Shown: positions 18,176 to 25,443, counted from the stretch's first letter. The stretch is 64,000 nt of DNA from an uncultured Muribaculaceae bacterium (GCA_958436175.1 CAUBJF010000004.1:62001-126000); one strand, 5' to 3'. The notes: a model not told the origin generated them from the sequence alone. Made by a program: numbers and translations.

Positions 18176-19147
18176 TTATCGCGAGAGTTCGAGCATGCGT
18201 TCGATGGGTCGTAGGGCACGTTCGGTCAGCGCAGGGTCGATGTGTACTTCGGGCAATTCGTTGACGAGACAGTCGCGGAGTTTCTGGAGCGTGTTGAGCT
18301 TCATGAACGAGCAGTCGTTGCATGCACAGGTACTGTCAGACGGAGGTACGGGGATGAAAGTCTTGCCGGGTGCGCCGAGACGCATTTTGTGCAGGATGCC
18401 GCTTTCGGTGGCGACGATGAAAGTGTCGTGTTCGCTCTTGATGGCGTAGTCGAGCAAGACGGCCGTGGAGCCGACTTTGTCGGCAAGGAGTATGACAGGC
18501 CGCTTGCACTCTGGATGTACGAGCACGGGCGCGTCGGGATATTGTTTTTTGAGTCGGGCGATGGCTTCGGCCGAGAAACGTTCGTGGACGTGGCATGCAC
18601 CGTCCCAGAGGAGCATGTTGCGGCCTGTGACGGAGTTGATGTATGATCCTAAATTACGGTCGGGACCGAAGATTATTTTCTCGTCGGCCGGCAGCGATTC
18701 GATGATTTTGCGAGCATTGCCGCTGGTGACGAGTATGTCGCTGAGAGCCTTGACTCCGACGGTGGTGTTGACGTAAGAGACCACAGTATGGCCGGGATTT
18801 GCCTTTATGAAGGCTTCGAACTCCTCGGCAGGACAGCTGTCGGCGAGGGAGCACCCGGCGGTGTTGTCGGGGACGAGCACTTTCTTGTCGGGGCACAAGA
18901 GCTTGACGGTCTCGCCCATGAAGTTCACGCCGCACATCACCACTATATCTGCGCTGGCGGCGTTGGCAGCAGCCTCACGTGCCAGCGCGAGGGAGTCGCC
19001 TACGTAATCGGCGATATCCTGAAGGTCGCCGTCGACGTAGTAATGGGCCAGGATGATGGCGTTCTTCTCTTTCCTGAGGGTGTTTATTTCTTCGATAAGA
19101 GCGGCTTTTCGGGCATCAGCCGCCGACTTGCGGGCACATTCTTCCAT
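18176..19147 (-). CDS. nadA: Quinolinate synthase A
   Basis: A 323-residue [4Fe-4S] enzyme that condenses iminoaspartate with dihydroxyacetone phosphate to quinolinate in de novo NAD synthesis. The three expected cluster cysteines are in VMCGVNFMGE, WDGACHVHE and the late CACNDCSFMK segment. LAHYYVDGDLQDIADYVGDS is the family's substrate-binding region. No nadB or nadC is adjacent. It is the first gene of a five-gene minus-strand operon with a good promoter upstream. Its first codons and leader are copied 2.6 kb away (repeat at 21775-21812). Confidence 0.97.
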   Translation of the reverse strand: MEECARKSAADARKAALIEEINTLRKEKNAIILAHYYVDGDLQDIADYVGDSLALAREAAANAASADIVVMCGVNFMGETVKLLCPDKKVLVPDNTAGCSLADSCPAEEFEAFIKANPGHTVVSYVNTTVGVKALSDILVTSGNARKIIESLPADEKIIFGPDRNLGSYINSVTGRNMLLWDGACHVHERFSAEAIARLKKQYPDAPVLVHPECKRPVILLADKVGSTAVLLDYAIKSEHDTFIVATESGILHKMRLGAPGKTFIPVPPSDSTCACNDCSFMKLNTLQKLRDCLVNELPEVHIDPALTERALRPIERMLELSR

Positions 19148-19179
19148 AACCTTGTGGTTTGTACTTTTTCAAACTACAA
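19142..19179. repeat. 38-bp direct repeat, copy 1 (nadA start codon and 5' leader)
   Basis: The 38 bp from TTCCATAACC to AACTACAA are identical to 21775-21812 and in the same orientation. This copy is the functional one: CAT at 19145-19147 is the nadA start codon, and the repeat ends inside the nadA -7 box. The two copies bracket the lipoprotein gene cassette. Confidence 0.9.
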
Positions 19180-19209
19180 AGATAATACAAAAAATCCGTA
19201 GTTCGACAA
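19177..19209 (-). promoter_or_regulatory. nadA operon promoter
   Basis: On the minus strand TATCTTTG (19184-19177) matches TAnnTTTG. A TTG (19209-19207) lies 22 nt upstream, slightly longer than the usual spacer. The leader to the nadA ATG would be roughly 20-25 nt. Confidence 0.65.
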
Positions 19210-19261
19210 CCACACCCTCCGGCACCTATATTAAAACATAATTCATAATGCAAAAAGCAAA

Positions 19262-19383
19262 ATTTCCCAAATATCCCAAGAGCATCAAAAATCCTGAAAT
19301 CAAAATTTTTATGCCGGATACAAACCTGACACGACAATGTCCTAAAAAAGAACGGATACTATATATCCAGCGCACATGCCAAT
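19262..19383 (+). pseudogene. Fragment of the small-lipoprotein gene at 20181-20747
   Basis: These 122 bp align with 20246-20366. Two blocks are identical (36 and 52 bp), separated by a divergent stretch of about 33 bp. No signal peptide or lipobox is present. The only frame across it (ATG at 19248, 47 codons) shifts relative to the parent protein and stops after PKKERILYIQRTCQSS. It is a decayed partial duplicate. The rest of 19185-19445 is AT-rich with no other gene that I can support. Confidence 0.85.
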
Positions 19384-19444
19384 CAAGCTGAACTGATTTC
19401 TGTTTTTCAACATAATATCTAAGCTATAATATGTTTTTTAGCCA

Positions 19445-19475
19445 TTGTTTTGACAGGTTCAAGGCCGTATCTTTG
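19445..19475 (+). promoter_or_regulatory. Promoter of the small-lipoprotein cassette
   Basis: TTG (19445-19447) and TATCTTTG (19468-19475) are separated by 20 nt, a good match to the Bacteroidota promoter layout. Transcription would begin close to the GTG at 19488. Confidence 0.75.
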
Positions 19476-19487
19476 TAAAAAATAACT

Positions 19488-19613
19488 GTGAAACCATTAT
19501 CTCTTTTGCTATGTCTGCTGTCGACGTTTGTGACCGAGGCTTATACTGTATACAGATATGATAGTTGCTTTTATCAAGGTAATGTCAACCCGTATAATCT
19601 GTATCCGTATTAG
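19488..19613 (+). CDS. Possible 41-aa secreted peptide at the head of the lipoprotein operon
   Basis: A GTG-initiated frame of 41 codons begins 12 nt after the -7 box and ends 3 nt before the next ATG. The product would start with a short basic N-terminus and a hydrophobic run (MKPLSLLLCLLSTFV), then a Tyr-rich polar tail (RYDSCFYQGNVNPYNLYPY). This resembles a signal peptide plus a short mature peptide, or the worn 5' end of another lipoprotein paralogue. It is too short to assign by sequence and may only be a leader. Confidence 0.4.
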   Translation: MKPLSLLLCLLSTFVTEAYTVYRYDSCFYQGNVNPYNLYPY

Positions 19614-19616
19614 AAG

Positions 19617-20162
19617 ATGAAACGACTTGTGTACATTGTATTGTTTGTTGTCCTATGTCTCGGGGTGTCGTCGTGTGTGCTTTTTTATAGATATCCTAAG
19701 GAAGTCAAAGATTGTAGAATCAAATACTCTGGCAAGTATAACCCTGACTCATCGAATAAAATCAGGAAGGATGGTTATTATATAGAGGAATCAACTGATA
19801 CAAATATATGTTATTTCTACGAAGACGGAACGGTCCTGCTCAAAAGCCGCTTAAGAGATTCAAGGAAATTTGAATTTTGGGGTCTGTATAAAGTAGAAGG
19901 AGACAGCATAATGATTGAATATTATTTCAACGATCCTGTTCTATTCTTGGATTTTCGTCTTTGTGATGTATACAGTAGAATTGAGAAGAAATTCCGCATT
20001 ATGAAAAACGACTCGCTAATGGAAGTAGATATATCAGGCAAGAGATTTCTAACACTTTCTCCTTTACCTGTTTCTTACTATCGATTTGAGGCAAGCGACG
20101 AAATCCCTACTCCTGATTCGCCCGTCAAAAAATGGAGATGGATGCATAAGAAAGATAAGTAA
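19617..20162 (+). CDS. Small lipoprotein of the tandem paralogue family (copy 1)
   Basis: A 181-residue protein with a lipobox (GVSSC at about residue 20). The mature part is Tyr-rich and probably beta-rich. Features shared with its neighbours are a YNPDSSNKIRKDGYY segment after the lipobox, a YEDGTV turn, a KVEGDSI strand and the ending TPDSPVKKWRWM. I do not recognise a named family. It is probably envelope-anchored. It is the first full gene after the cassette promoter and lies 18 nt upstream of copy 2. Codon use looks more AT-rich than the surrounding core genes. Confidence 0.8.
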   Translation: MKRLVYIVLFVVLCLGVSSCVLFYRYPKEVKDCRIKYSGKYNPDSSNKIRKDGYYIEESTDTNICYFYEDGTVLLKSRLRDSRKFEFWGLYKVEGDSIMIEYYFNDPVLFLDFRLCDVYSRIEKKFRIMKNDSLMEVDISGKRFLTLSPLPVSYYRFEASDEIPTPDSPVKKWRWMHKKDK

Positions 20163-20180
20163 GTATTCATTATATCTACT

Positions 20181-20747
20181 ATGAAGAACCTGTTTTTACT
20201 CGTATTTATATGCTTGGTATCGCTGGGTGTCACATCCTGCTTTATATTTCCCAAATATCCCAAGAGCATCAAAAATCCTGAGATTAAATTTTCAGCCGGT
20301 TATAATCCAGATCCCGACAATGTCCTAAAAAAGAACGGATACTATATATCCAGCGCACATGCCAATGCTCTCTATGGAGATGGTTCGGGGGTTGAAACAG
20401 TAACGGATATGATGTACTTCTATCCGGATGGTACAGGCTATAGCAGGCTATATCGCGGAGGAATGATGGGTGAGGTATTCGGGATATACAAGGTCGTGGA
20501 TAGTGTTGTCTATATCAATGACTATATTGAGAATCCGGGCCTGCCGAATGCTCCATACCAATGTGTACCGAAGGTACTCTGCATCAAGGGCGACAGTCTG
20601 ATAGAGCAATTTACCGACGAGATACTCAACGGGCTTTGGGCTGCCGGGTTCCTGGATATTGACAACGGGTATAAATTCGTGCCTTGCGACTCAATCCCGC
20701 CCCTCCCTGACTCTCCTATCAAAAAATGGAAATGGATGAACGAATAA
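20181..20747 (+). CDS. Small lipoprotein of the tandem paralogue family (copy 2)
   Basis: A 188-residue lipoprotein (lipobox GVTSC). It shares the family layout: KYPKSIKNPEIKFSAGYNP, then KKNGYY, YPDGTGYSR, YKVVDSVVYI and the ending PPLPDSPIKKWKWMNE. It is clearly homologous to copy 1 across the whole length. Part of its coding sequence (20246-20366) recurs as the fragment at 19262-19383, so this gene has been duplicated recently. Function unknown; an envelope-associated role is inferred from the lipobox only. Confidence 0.8.
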   Translation: MKNLFLLVFICLVSLGVTSCFIFPKYPKSIKNPEIKFSAGYNPDPDNVLKKNGYYISSAHANALYGDGSGVETVTDMMYFYPDGTGYSRLYRGGMMGEVFGIYKVVDSVVYINDYIENPGLPNAPYQCVPKVLCIKGDSLIEQFTDEILNGLWAAGFLDIDNGYKFVPCDSIPPLPDSPIKKWKWMNE

Positions 20748-20768
20748 ATCACGGTCAGATATTGTCGT

Positions 20769-21353
20769 ATGAAGAAAATCTGTGTTGCCCTTTTGCTTGT
20801 CGCTCTGTATGGGCTTATCTCATGCAGTTCTTTCTCGCCGGTAATAGCGAAAATTCCATCGGATTGGACAGCTCCAACCGATATGGGACGCATTCGGACG
20901 GATGGGTTCTATTCCTATCGCTGGCGTTCGGAATACCCCGACACCTTGTTGGTGCTATATGCTGACGGCAGTGCATGGTGCGACGGATATGCATTCCGTT
21001 ACGATGTCGTCGGTGATACCCTGCGTCTGTCTTCGTTAGTCAAAAAGAGAAAAGGACCGGTAAAGGAAGAATACATTATCACCCCGGACTCCGTCTTGAA
21101 TTTTCTTTATAGAAAACGACCCGACATCAGCCGCGATGCAAAATTTATTAAAGGCCAGACACCCCCGTCTCCCTTTCAAATGCCAGAGAAATATTGGAAG
21201 TCGCGTATGGCAATAGATTTCAATCTGGCCGATATCTTCCCGTTCTGTTCTCTCTCTCAAAAAAATATAATACCGAATGCGACACTGCAAACTTGCTCCG
21301 CAAGGATGGTTTTTATGAACGTAAACTTTATGCTCAAGGCAACAATGCCTTAG
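20769..21353 (+). CDS. Small lipoprotein paralogue (copy 3) with an out-of-frame C-terminal tail
   Basis: A 194-residue lipoprotein (lipobox LISC near residue 19). It has the family's RTDGFYSYRW, LYADGSAW and DVVGDTLRL segments, and reaches the usual terminal motif as PPSPFQMPEKYWKSRM at about residue 150. Beyond that the frame runs on for about 45 residues with no family similarity, because it reads a different frame of the next paralogue. This looks like a deletion that removed the stop codon of copy 3 and the start of copy 4. The protein may still be functional with a junk tail. Confidence 0.7.
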   Translation: MKKICVALLLVALYGLISCSSFSPVIAKIPSDWTAPTDMGRIRTDGFYSYRWRSEYPDTLLVLYADGSAWCDGYAFRYDVVGDTLRLSSLVKKRKGPVKEEYIITPDSVLNFLYRKRPDISRDAKFIKGQTPPSPFQMPEKYWKSRMAIDFNLADIFPFCSLSQKNIIPNATLQTCSARMVFMNVNFMLKATMP

Positions 21354-21697
21354 GGGACAGCGTTTCCGATATCTACACACTGGAAAGGCTCTATTTCTCG
21401 CCCAAAGGGATTTATTGTTTCATGAGCTATCGTTTCGGCGAATTAGATTGGGCTGAATCTGCGTATTACCAAGTGGATGGCAAACACATCTGTATTGACG
21501 GCAGAGAATATAAAGTCATGCAGGTCCTAAATGATTCAGTTGTAAGAGATTATTATATTGAAACGACTGGGTTGACCCGGGCACATGAATTTCCAGACAT
21601 AAAGGAATACTATGGACATGCCATCTATAATGAAGTATTCCGGTTTGTCCCTGCCGACACAAACGGCATAGATCGTTTTGTCTACAGAAAACTGTGA
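21194..21697 (+). pseudogene. 5'-truncated small-lipoprotein paralogue (copy 4)
   Basis: From about 21250 the frame matches the family (SKKYNTECDTANLLRKDGFY, FSPKGIYCF, YQVDGKHICI, then FRFVPAD). However it has no signal peptide or lipobox, and its first 150 bases overlap copy 3 in another frame. The ATG at 21194 therefore gives a protein that cannot be exported like its paralogues. It is best read as a gene that lost its 5' end by fusion to copy 3; translation as a cytosolic fragment cannot be excluded. Confidence 0.65.
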
Positions 21698-21712
21698 CGT
21701 CAGCAGTACTAT

Positions 21713-21745
21713 GCATTGCGCATTGCCCATTAAGCATTGCGCATT
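21713..21745. repeat. Short direct repeat GCATTGCGCATT x2
   Basis: GCATTGCGCATT occurs at 21713-21724 and 21734-21745, just after the lipoprotein cassette and before the second 38-bp repeat. The remaining sequence to 21936 shows no gene. Confidence 0.6.
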
Positions 21746-21774
21746 ATATAGAATGGGGGCTCGACGAGGCTATG

Positions 21775-21812
21775 TTCCATAACCTTGTGGTTTGTACTTT
21801 TTCAAACTACAA
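21775..21812. repeat. 38-bp direct repeat, copy 2 (nadA 5' leader remnant)
   Basis: Identical to 19142-19179. Here the copied nadA start codon is followed on the minus strand only by ATGGAACATAG, which stops after three codons. The -7 box is broken because the match ends before it. The copy is therefore non-functional and marks the far end of the lipoprotein cassette. Confidence 0.9.
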
Positions 21813-21936
21813 GGTTACGAGTAAGTAGAGATTAAAAGCAAATAAACTTTTATCTCCACGCAGTTTGTGGGTGTTTAGACCTTGGCTAAGTATGATCTCC
21901 TTATTCTTTTCGGTCGTACAGAATAGTTTTCTTTTT

Positions 21937-22248
21937 TTACTTTTGGTTCAGCGTTTTCCACTCCTTCGCGATTTCCGTTAATCGATATTTCTGTTTAGGA
22001 TGCTTGGGTTGTCCTGGATAAAGTCGTTCTATTGTGCCGTCCGAGATTGCCGGATTGAGATAATTCTCTCGAAATCGTTTGACACTCTTTAAATTAAATA
22101 GTGCCATTATATCCTTGAGAGCCATATAATCTTCATCCATCAATTCTATTAATTGTGCTACTTGGACTTTACTTGGACCGTACTTAAGTCGTGCTTGGGT
22201 CGTGCTTGAATGGATTTTGACGCCTGAGACTTCTCTTTGTATTTTATG
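21937..22248 (-). pseudogene. C-terminal remnant of a Fic/AAA_4-type DNA-binding protein
   Basis: The 68-codon frame from the ATG at 22143 encodes a winged-helix-like tail (FNLKSVKRFRENYLNPAI, then KQKYRLTEIAKEW). It resembles the C-terminus of Fic-family and AAA_4 ATP-binding proteins, which end in a helix-turn-helix followed by a KYRLT-like motif. The similarity continues upstream of that ATG in the same frame (KYGPSKVQVAQLIELM) back to a TGA at 22249-22251, with no start codon. The catalytic N-terminal part is gone. The piece is best explained as the tail of a deleted gene. Confidence 0.6.
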
Positions 22249-22258
22249 TCACTTGCAC

Positions 22259-23299
22259 TCAATAGGAATTTCTATAATCTATAGAAGCCATTCTAATTGC
22301 TTCTTCCTCATTCCACGAGTTCTCAATGAAATCTTGTGGTAGATATAAGTCTGTTGGAATACAACCATAATCATCAAACAGACGAATTATATCTAAACAG
22401 ATTTTCGGGTATTTTATGATTTGACGTTCTGAGAAACGAATTACACTACAATTATTCTTTGTGAAATATTGATTACGGTTAAAATCTCCTCCTTCTAAAG
22501 AATGTGAGCAGTGTATGGGCTTTTTTGAGTCGGCAGCATAGGGTTCATCAATTTCAACATCGATTATAAGACCACGAGGGGTAATCACAATGAGGTCAGG
22601 ATAGAAGTAACTAAGTCTATGGCTCGAGAAACCAATAAGCATTATTGATGCATCAAAATAGAACTCAAAATCATTAGAAATTAGACCTTTTCGGACAGAC
22701 TCTAATATATAATCTTTAAAAAAATATTCACCACGACCCAACTTTGGATTTTTTGGTCCATTTATTTCAAAAAAACCTTTAAATCTCTCTTTAGGCTTAT
22801 GACTCATAAGGAATTGTTTCCGTTGTGAAAGTCGATAATTGTGGATGTCTTGAGGTGTTTTAAGTGTGTCTTTTAATAAGTCATATGCTTCTTTATCCTC
22901 TTTGTATTTTTGTAGAAGTTTATTATATAAATCCAATGCTGATTTATAATCATTTATCGCTTTCTCATAGGCGTTTAATCTCTTAGAATATGTCTTAGAC
23001 TCTTTGAATGAACCCCAAGATTTATATATAAACACTCCACTACATGCAAATGAAACAATTAGTACTACAAATATTAAAGGATTGTAAAACACGTGCGCGA
23101 TACCAATAGATATGCATAATATCAAAAGGCTTATGATAGAATATTTTAGATTGTTAGCTAAATTCGGGCGTTTTGAAGGAGCCTTCCCAATAACAGTGGT
23201 AGGCATTCTCGGCTCAACAGGAGCATGAGGATATTCAAAAGATTCTATTATCTCTCGTGCTGGATATATTTGTGGGTATTTATCTTGTTGTAAGTACAT
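22259..23299 (-). CDS. Two-TM protein with a C-terminal PD-(D/E)XK-like nuclease domain
   Basis: A 346-residue product from the ATG at 23299; a TTG at 23329 would add 10 residues. Two adjacent membrane helices (about 53-71 and 74-93) follow a Pro-rich N-terminal tail. A Lys/Tyr-rich coiled-coil-like stretch (about 100-150) comes next. The last third carries YPDLIVITPRGLIIDVEIDEPY, here split as YPDLIVI and IIDVEIDEPY, then KKPIHC, FNRNQYF and VIRFSERQIIKYP. The D...E-x-D spacing on paired strands and the RFSERQ segment fit a restriction-endonuclease fold. The gene is strikingly AT-rich compared with its neighbours, indicating recent acquisition. Function unknown; a membrane-anchored nuclease is inference. 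Confidence 0.6.
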   Translation of the reverse strand: MYLQQDKYPQIYPAREIIESFEYPHAPVEPRMPTTVIGKAPSKRPNLANNLKYSIISLLILCISIGIAHVFYNPLIFVVLIVSFACSGVFIYKSWGSFKESKTYSKRLNAYEKAINDYKSALDLYNKLLQKYKEDKEAYDLLKDTLKTPQDIHNYRLSQRKQFLMSHKPKERFKGFFEINGPKNPKLGRGEYFFKDYILESVRKGLISNDFEFYFDASIMLIGFSSHRLSYFYPDLIVITPRGLIIDVEIDEPYAADSKKPIHCSHSLEGGDFNRNQYFTKNNCSVIRFSERQIIKYPKICLDIIRLFDDYGCIPTDLYLPQDFIENSWNEEEAIRMASIDYRNSY

Positions 23300-23658
23300 A
23301 TTTTGTGTGATCTTATTCCATATTACCAAAGCTGAAAACTTAAATAAACTTTTTTGTTCTTCTATAGGATAGGTTGCGTCGTAGATTTCTTGTAGGTTCG
23401 TGTCGTTGAAGCTTCTGTCTAATTAATCTGTTTATTTTCTTTGTTTTTCCTACTATTAACATGGAGAATTTTTCGATGTTTTTGCAAAGAAGCAAAAAAT
23501 AATTGATTCTACAAATAAAATATGTGTGGAACATACTGTTTGCAGATTGTATCTTGGTCATGAGTGTATATAGAAAATGGATGCACTCATGGCCATAAAG
23601 CGTTAGAGAACAAGAGGAGCTGTGTGCTTGGGGAATAACGGATTTTTGGACGATGATA
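23300..23658. other. AT-rich intergenic stretch with no supported gene
   Basis: About 360 bases between two minus-strand genes. A 73-codon minus-strand frame (23340-23561) has unremarkable, Lys/Arg-rich content and no recognisable feature, so I do not call it. The only structure I see is the inverted repeat at 23556-23594. Confidence 0.6.
23556..23594. repeat. 13-bp inverted repeat (hairpin)
   Basis: GGTCATGAGTGTA (23556-23568) pairs with TGCACTCATGGCC (23582-23594) over 13 bp with two G-T pairs and a 13-nt loop. No T-run follows on either strand, so it is not an obvious terminator. It lies at the boundary between the AT-rich stretch and the normal-GC phosphodiesterase gene. Confidence 0.6.
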
Positions 23659-24576
23659 TTACTTCAGGATTTCGGTGACGGGGCGGCCGACCCAGGGCTG
23701 GGGAGGAGTAACACCTAAGAGGCGGGCGACGGTACCGGCTACGTCGTACTGCATCATGGCCGACTTGAATTCGCCGATATTCCTGATGCCGGGACCTGCG
23801 ATGATGAAGGGTGTCTCCATTTCCTGAAGGGTGATCCCTCCATGTCCTTTCTCTATGCCTCCGTGGTCGGCAGTCAGGATAAACACTGTTTCGTCGTAAA
23901 TACCGGCTTCTTTGGTCGCTTCGATTATCTTGCCTATCTGCCCGTCGAGATACTTGAGGATGGCGTAGTATTCCGGTGTGTCATGACCGTCACTGTGGCC
24001 CACATGGTCGGGATTGTCGTAGATGAAGGCTGCGAAAGCCGGTTTACTTTCCTTGATGTACTGCGAGGCGAGCTTTGTCAGAGGACTGCTGTCGTTGTTG
24101 TCGGCGACAGGGACGTGACGGTGATAGCTTGTGGCGAGAGTGTCGACAAGGTATCCTATGCCGTCCCATTCGTAGAGAATTCCGGTTTCAGCATCGGGTC
24201 GCTGGTCGCGGATGACGCGGAATATCGTCGGGAAGATGCAGTCGGGTGAGCTGCTGAGGGCTATGGATGGTATTTCGGGATGCTGGCTGCCCCACTGGGT
24301 ATAGCCGTGACCTTCGGTGCCTACCCCCATGAACATCGAAGCCCAGTTGATAGCGCTGCTCGAAGGAAGTACGCTTCTCTTCTTCATTGTCCAGGCTCCG
24401 TCGGCCATCATGCTTTTCGCGTTCGGCATATCGGCCTTGGGCATGGAGTAGCCGCCCCAGCCATCGAGACCTATGAGAATTACGTGTTTGGCTTTCTTTG
24501 CTTCCATGTCGAGAGACATAGAGCCGAAAAGCATTAATAGAACTGCAATTAAAGTAATAGCTTTCAAGGATTTCAT
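23659..24576 (-). CDS. Secreted alkaline-phosphatase-superfamily phosphodiesterase (NPP-like)
   Basis: A 305-residue product with a signal peptide (KAITLIAVLLMLFGSMS). The core matches type I phosphodiesterase/nucleotide pyrophosphatase: VILIGLDGWGG (metal Asp), a Ser-rich nucleophile loop (LPSSSAINWASMFMG), DNPDHVGHSDGH and ILTADHGG. It probably hydrolyses phosphodiesters or sulfate-like esters outside the cytoplasm. The longer frame to 24642 is rejected, because a promoter box overlaps that ATG and the extra 22 residues precede the signal peptide. Confidence 0.88.
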   Translation of the reverse strand: MKSLKAITLIAVLLMLFGSMSLDMEAKKAKHVILIGLDGWGGYSMPKADMPNAKSMMADGAWTMKKRSVLPSSSAINWASMFMGVGTEGHGYTQWGSQHPEIPSIALSSSPDCIFPTIFRVIRDQRPDAETGILYEWDGIGYLVDTLATSYHRHVPVADNNDSSPLTKLASQYIKESKPAFAAFIYDNPDHVGHSDGHDTPEYYAILKYLDGQIGKIIEATKEAGIYDETVFILTADHGGIEKGHGGITLQEMETPFIIAGPGIRNIGEFKSAMMQYDVAGTVARLLGVTPPQPWVGRPVTEILK

Positions 24577-24639
24577 AAGGTCATCAAAAGTTTTAGGGTG
24601 ATTGTGTTTTATATAAAGCAAACCAATTGGTTTCCATCG

Positions 24640-24647
24640 CAAAAGTA
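24640..24647 (-). promoter_or_regulatory. -7 box upstream of the phosphodiesterase gene
   Basis: On the minus strand TACTTTTG matches TAnnTTTG and overlaps the ATG of the longest frame. This supports the start at 24576 with a leader of about 55-60 nt. No clear -33 TTG is present. Confidence 0.55.
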
Positions 24648-24690
24648 CGGAATTTCTATAAGTCAGGTCTCTTCGGAGTATTAAAAAACA

Positions 24691-25380
24691 TTAAGTCCAT
24701 GTGAAATTGGCGCCCCCGGCTGCGAGCTGGAAATGGAACTTGGCTATGCCGAGGTCGATGCCGGTATAGCCTACGAGGGAGAACTTCTTCTCTGCTTTCA
24801 CTTTGGCTTTTTCGCCGGGACGCGAGGGCGCTATGTACCTGAAATAGTATTTCTGCTGGTTTATGGCGCTCGGAGCGAGCCGCATGGCTTCTACTCCGCC
24901 ACGGAACCATTCGGGCGTGTCGGCTCCGACATTGCTCAGGGCTTCGACTGTCTTCGTTTTGTGTGCTGTTCCTTGTGTCTCTCCGTAGCCGAGAGCTATG
25001 TAGCACAGAATCTTTTCGCCTGCCTCAAGTGTGTATGTGTTGGCTATCTTGCGGTAGCTGAGTCCGACCCAGCATGTGTTGAGCCCGAGAGTCTGGGCGT
25101 AGAGCACAAGTTCTTCGCCATAGTAGCCGGCACGTTCGTCGAGGCCTTCACCTTTCGGTCCGGCAACGACCAAGTAGTTTTCCACGCCAGAGAACGAGCC
25201 GTAGGCGAGGATTCCTTTGAAGGCGGCAGGCTCGTTGAGGATCAGCTGTATGTGAAGCCCGGCCTCTTTGTTGGTTTCGAGGATTTTCTGCCGGAGTTTG
25301 GCGACAATGTCCTCGGGCAGCGCTATGTCTTTGTATCGACGCACGGAATGGCGCAAGGGTATAGCTTCGAGTAATGTCAT
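24691..25380 (-). CDS. Nitroreductase family protein (TM-nitroreductase type)
   Basis: A 229-residue flavoenzyme-like protein. The N-terminal RHSVRRYKD motif is the family's FMN-binding start. GYYGEELVLYAQTLGLNTCWVGL is the typical central segment (here in two parts, GYYGEELVLYAQ and TLGLNTCWVGL), and APSAINQQKYYF is the late FMN site. The lack of a signal peptide places it in the cytoplasm. Such enzymes reduce nitro compounds, quinones or other electrophiles with NAD(P)H; the physiological substrate is unknown. A terminator separates it from the FKBP operon upstream. Confidence 0.9.
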   Translation of the reverse strand: MTLLEAIPLRHSVRRYKDIALPEDIVAKLRQKILETNKEAGLHIQLILNEPAAFKGILAYGSFSGVENYLVVAGPKGEGLDERAGYYGEELVLYAQTLGLNTCWVGLSYRKIANTYTLEAGEKILCYIALGYGETQGTAHKTKTVEALSNVGADTPEWFRGGVEAMRLAPSAINQQKYYFRYIAPSRPGEKAKVKAEKKFSLVGYTGIDLGIAKFHFQLAAGGANFTWT

Positions 25381-25394
25381 GACTGAAAATTAAG

Positions 25395-25422
25395 AGAGCG
25401 TCCCCCTTGCGGAGGACGCTCT
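25395..25422 (-). terminator. Terminator of the FKBP operon
   Basis: AGAGCGTCC (25395-25403) pairs with GGACGCTCT (25414-25422) over 9 bp. On the minus strand the stem is followed by CTTAATTTT, a weak U-tract. Confidence 0.65.
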
Positions 25423-25443
25423 ATGGTAAGGGGTTAAATTCGA

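Noticed and set aside
17107..18264. 385-codon plus-strand frame opposite leuS
   Set aside because: Antisense shadow of a full-length, motif-complete leuS.
19148..19616. tRNA or small RNA gene in the nadA-lipoprotein gap
   Set aside because: No cloverleaf or terminator found; the interval is explained by promoters, a repeat and a gene fragment.
21698..21936. CRISPR-like repeats in the gap after the lipoprotein cassette
   Set aside because: Only one short motif repeated twice with 9-nt spacing; no array periodicity and no cas genes.
23340..23561. 73-codon minus-strand frame in the AT-rich gap
   Set aside because: No start context, promoter or recognisable content; open frames of this length are expected by chance in AT-rich DNA with this composition.
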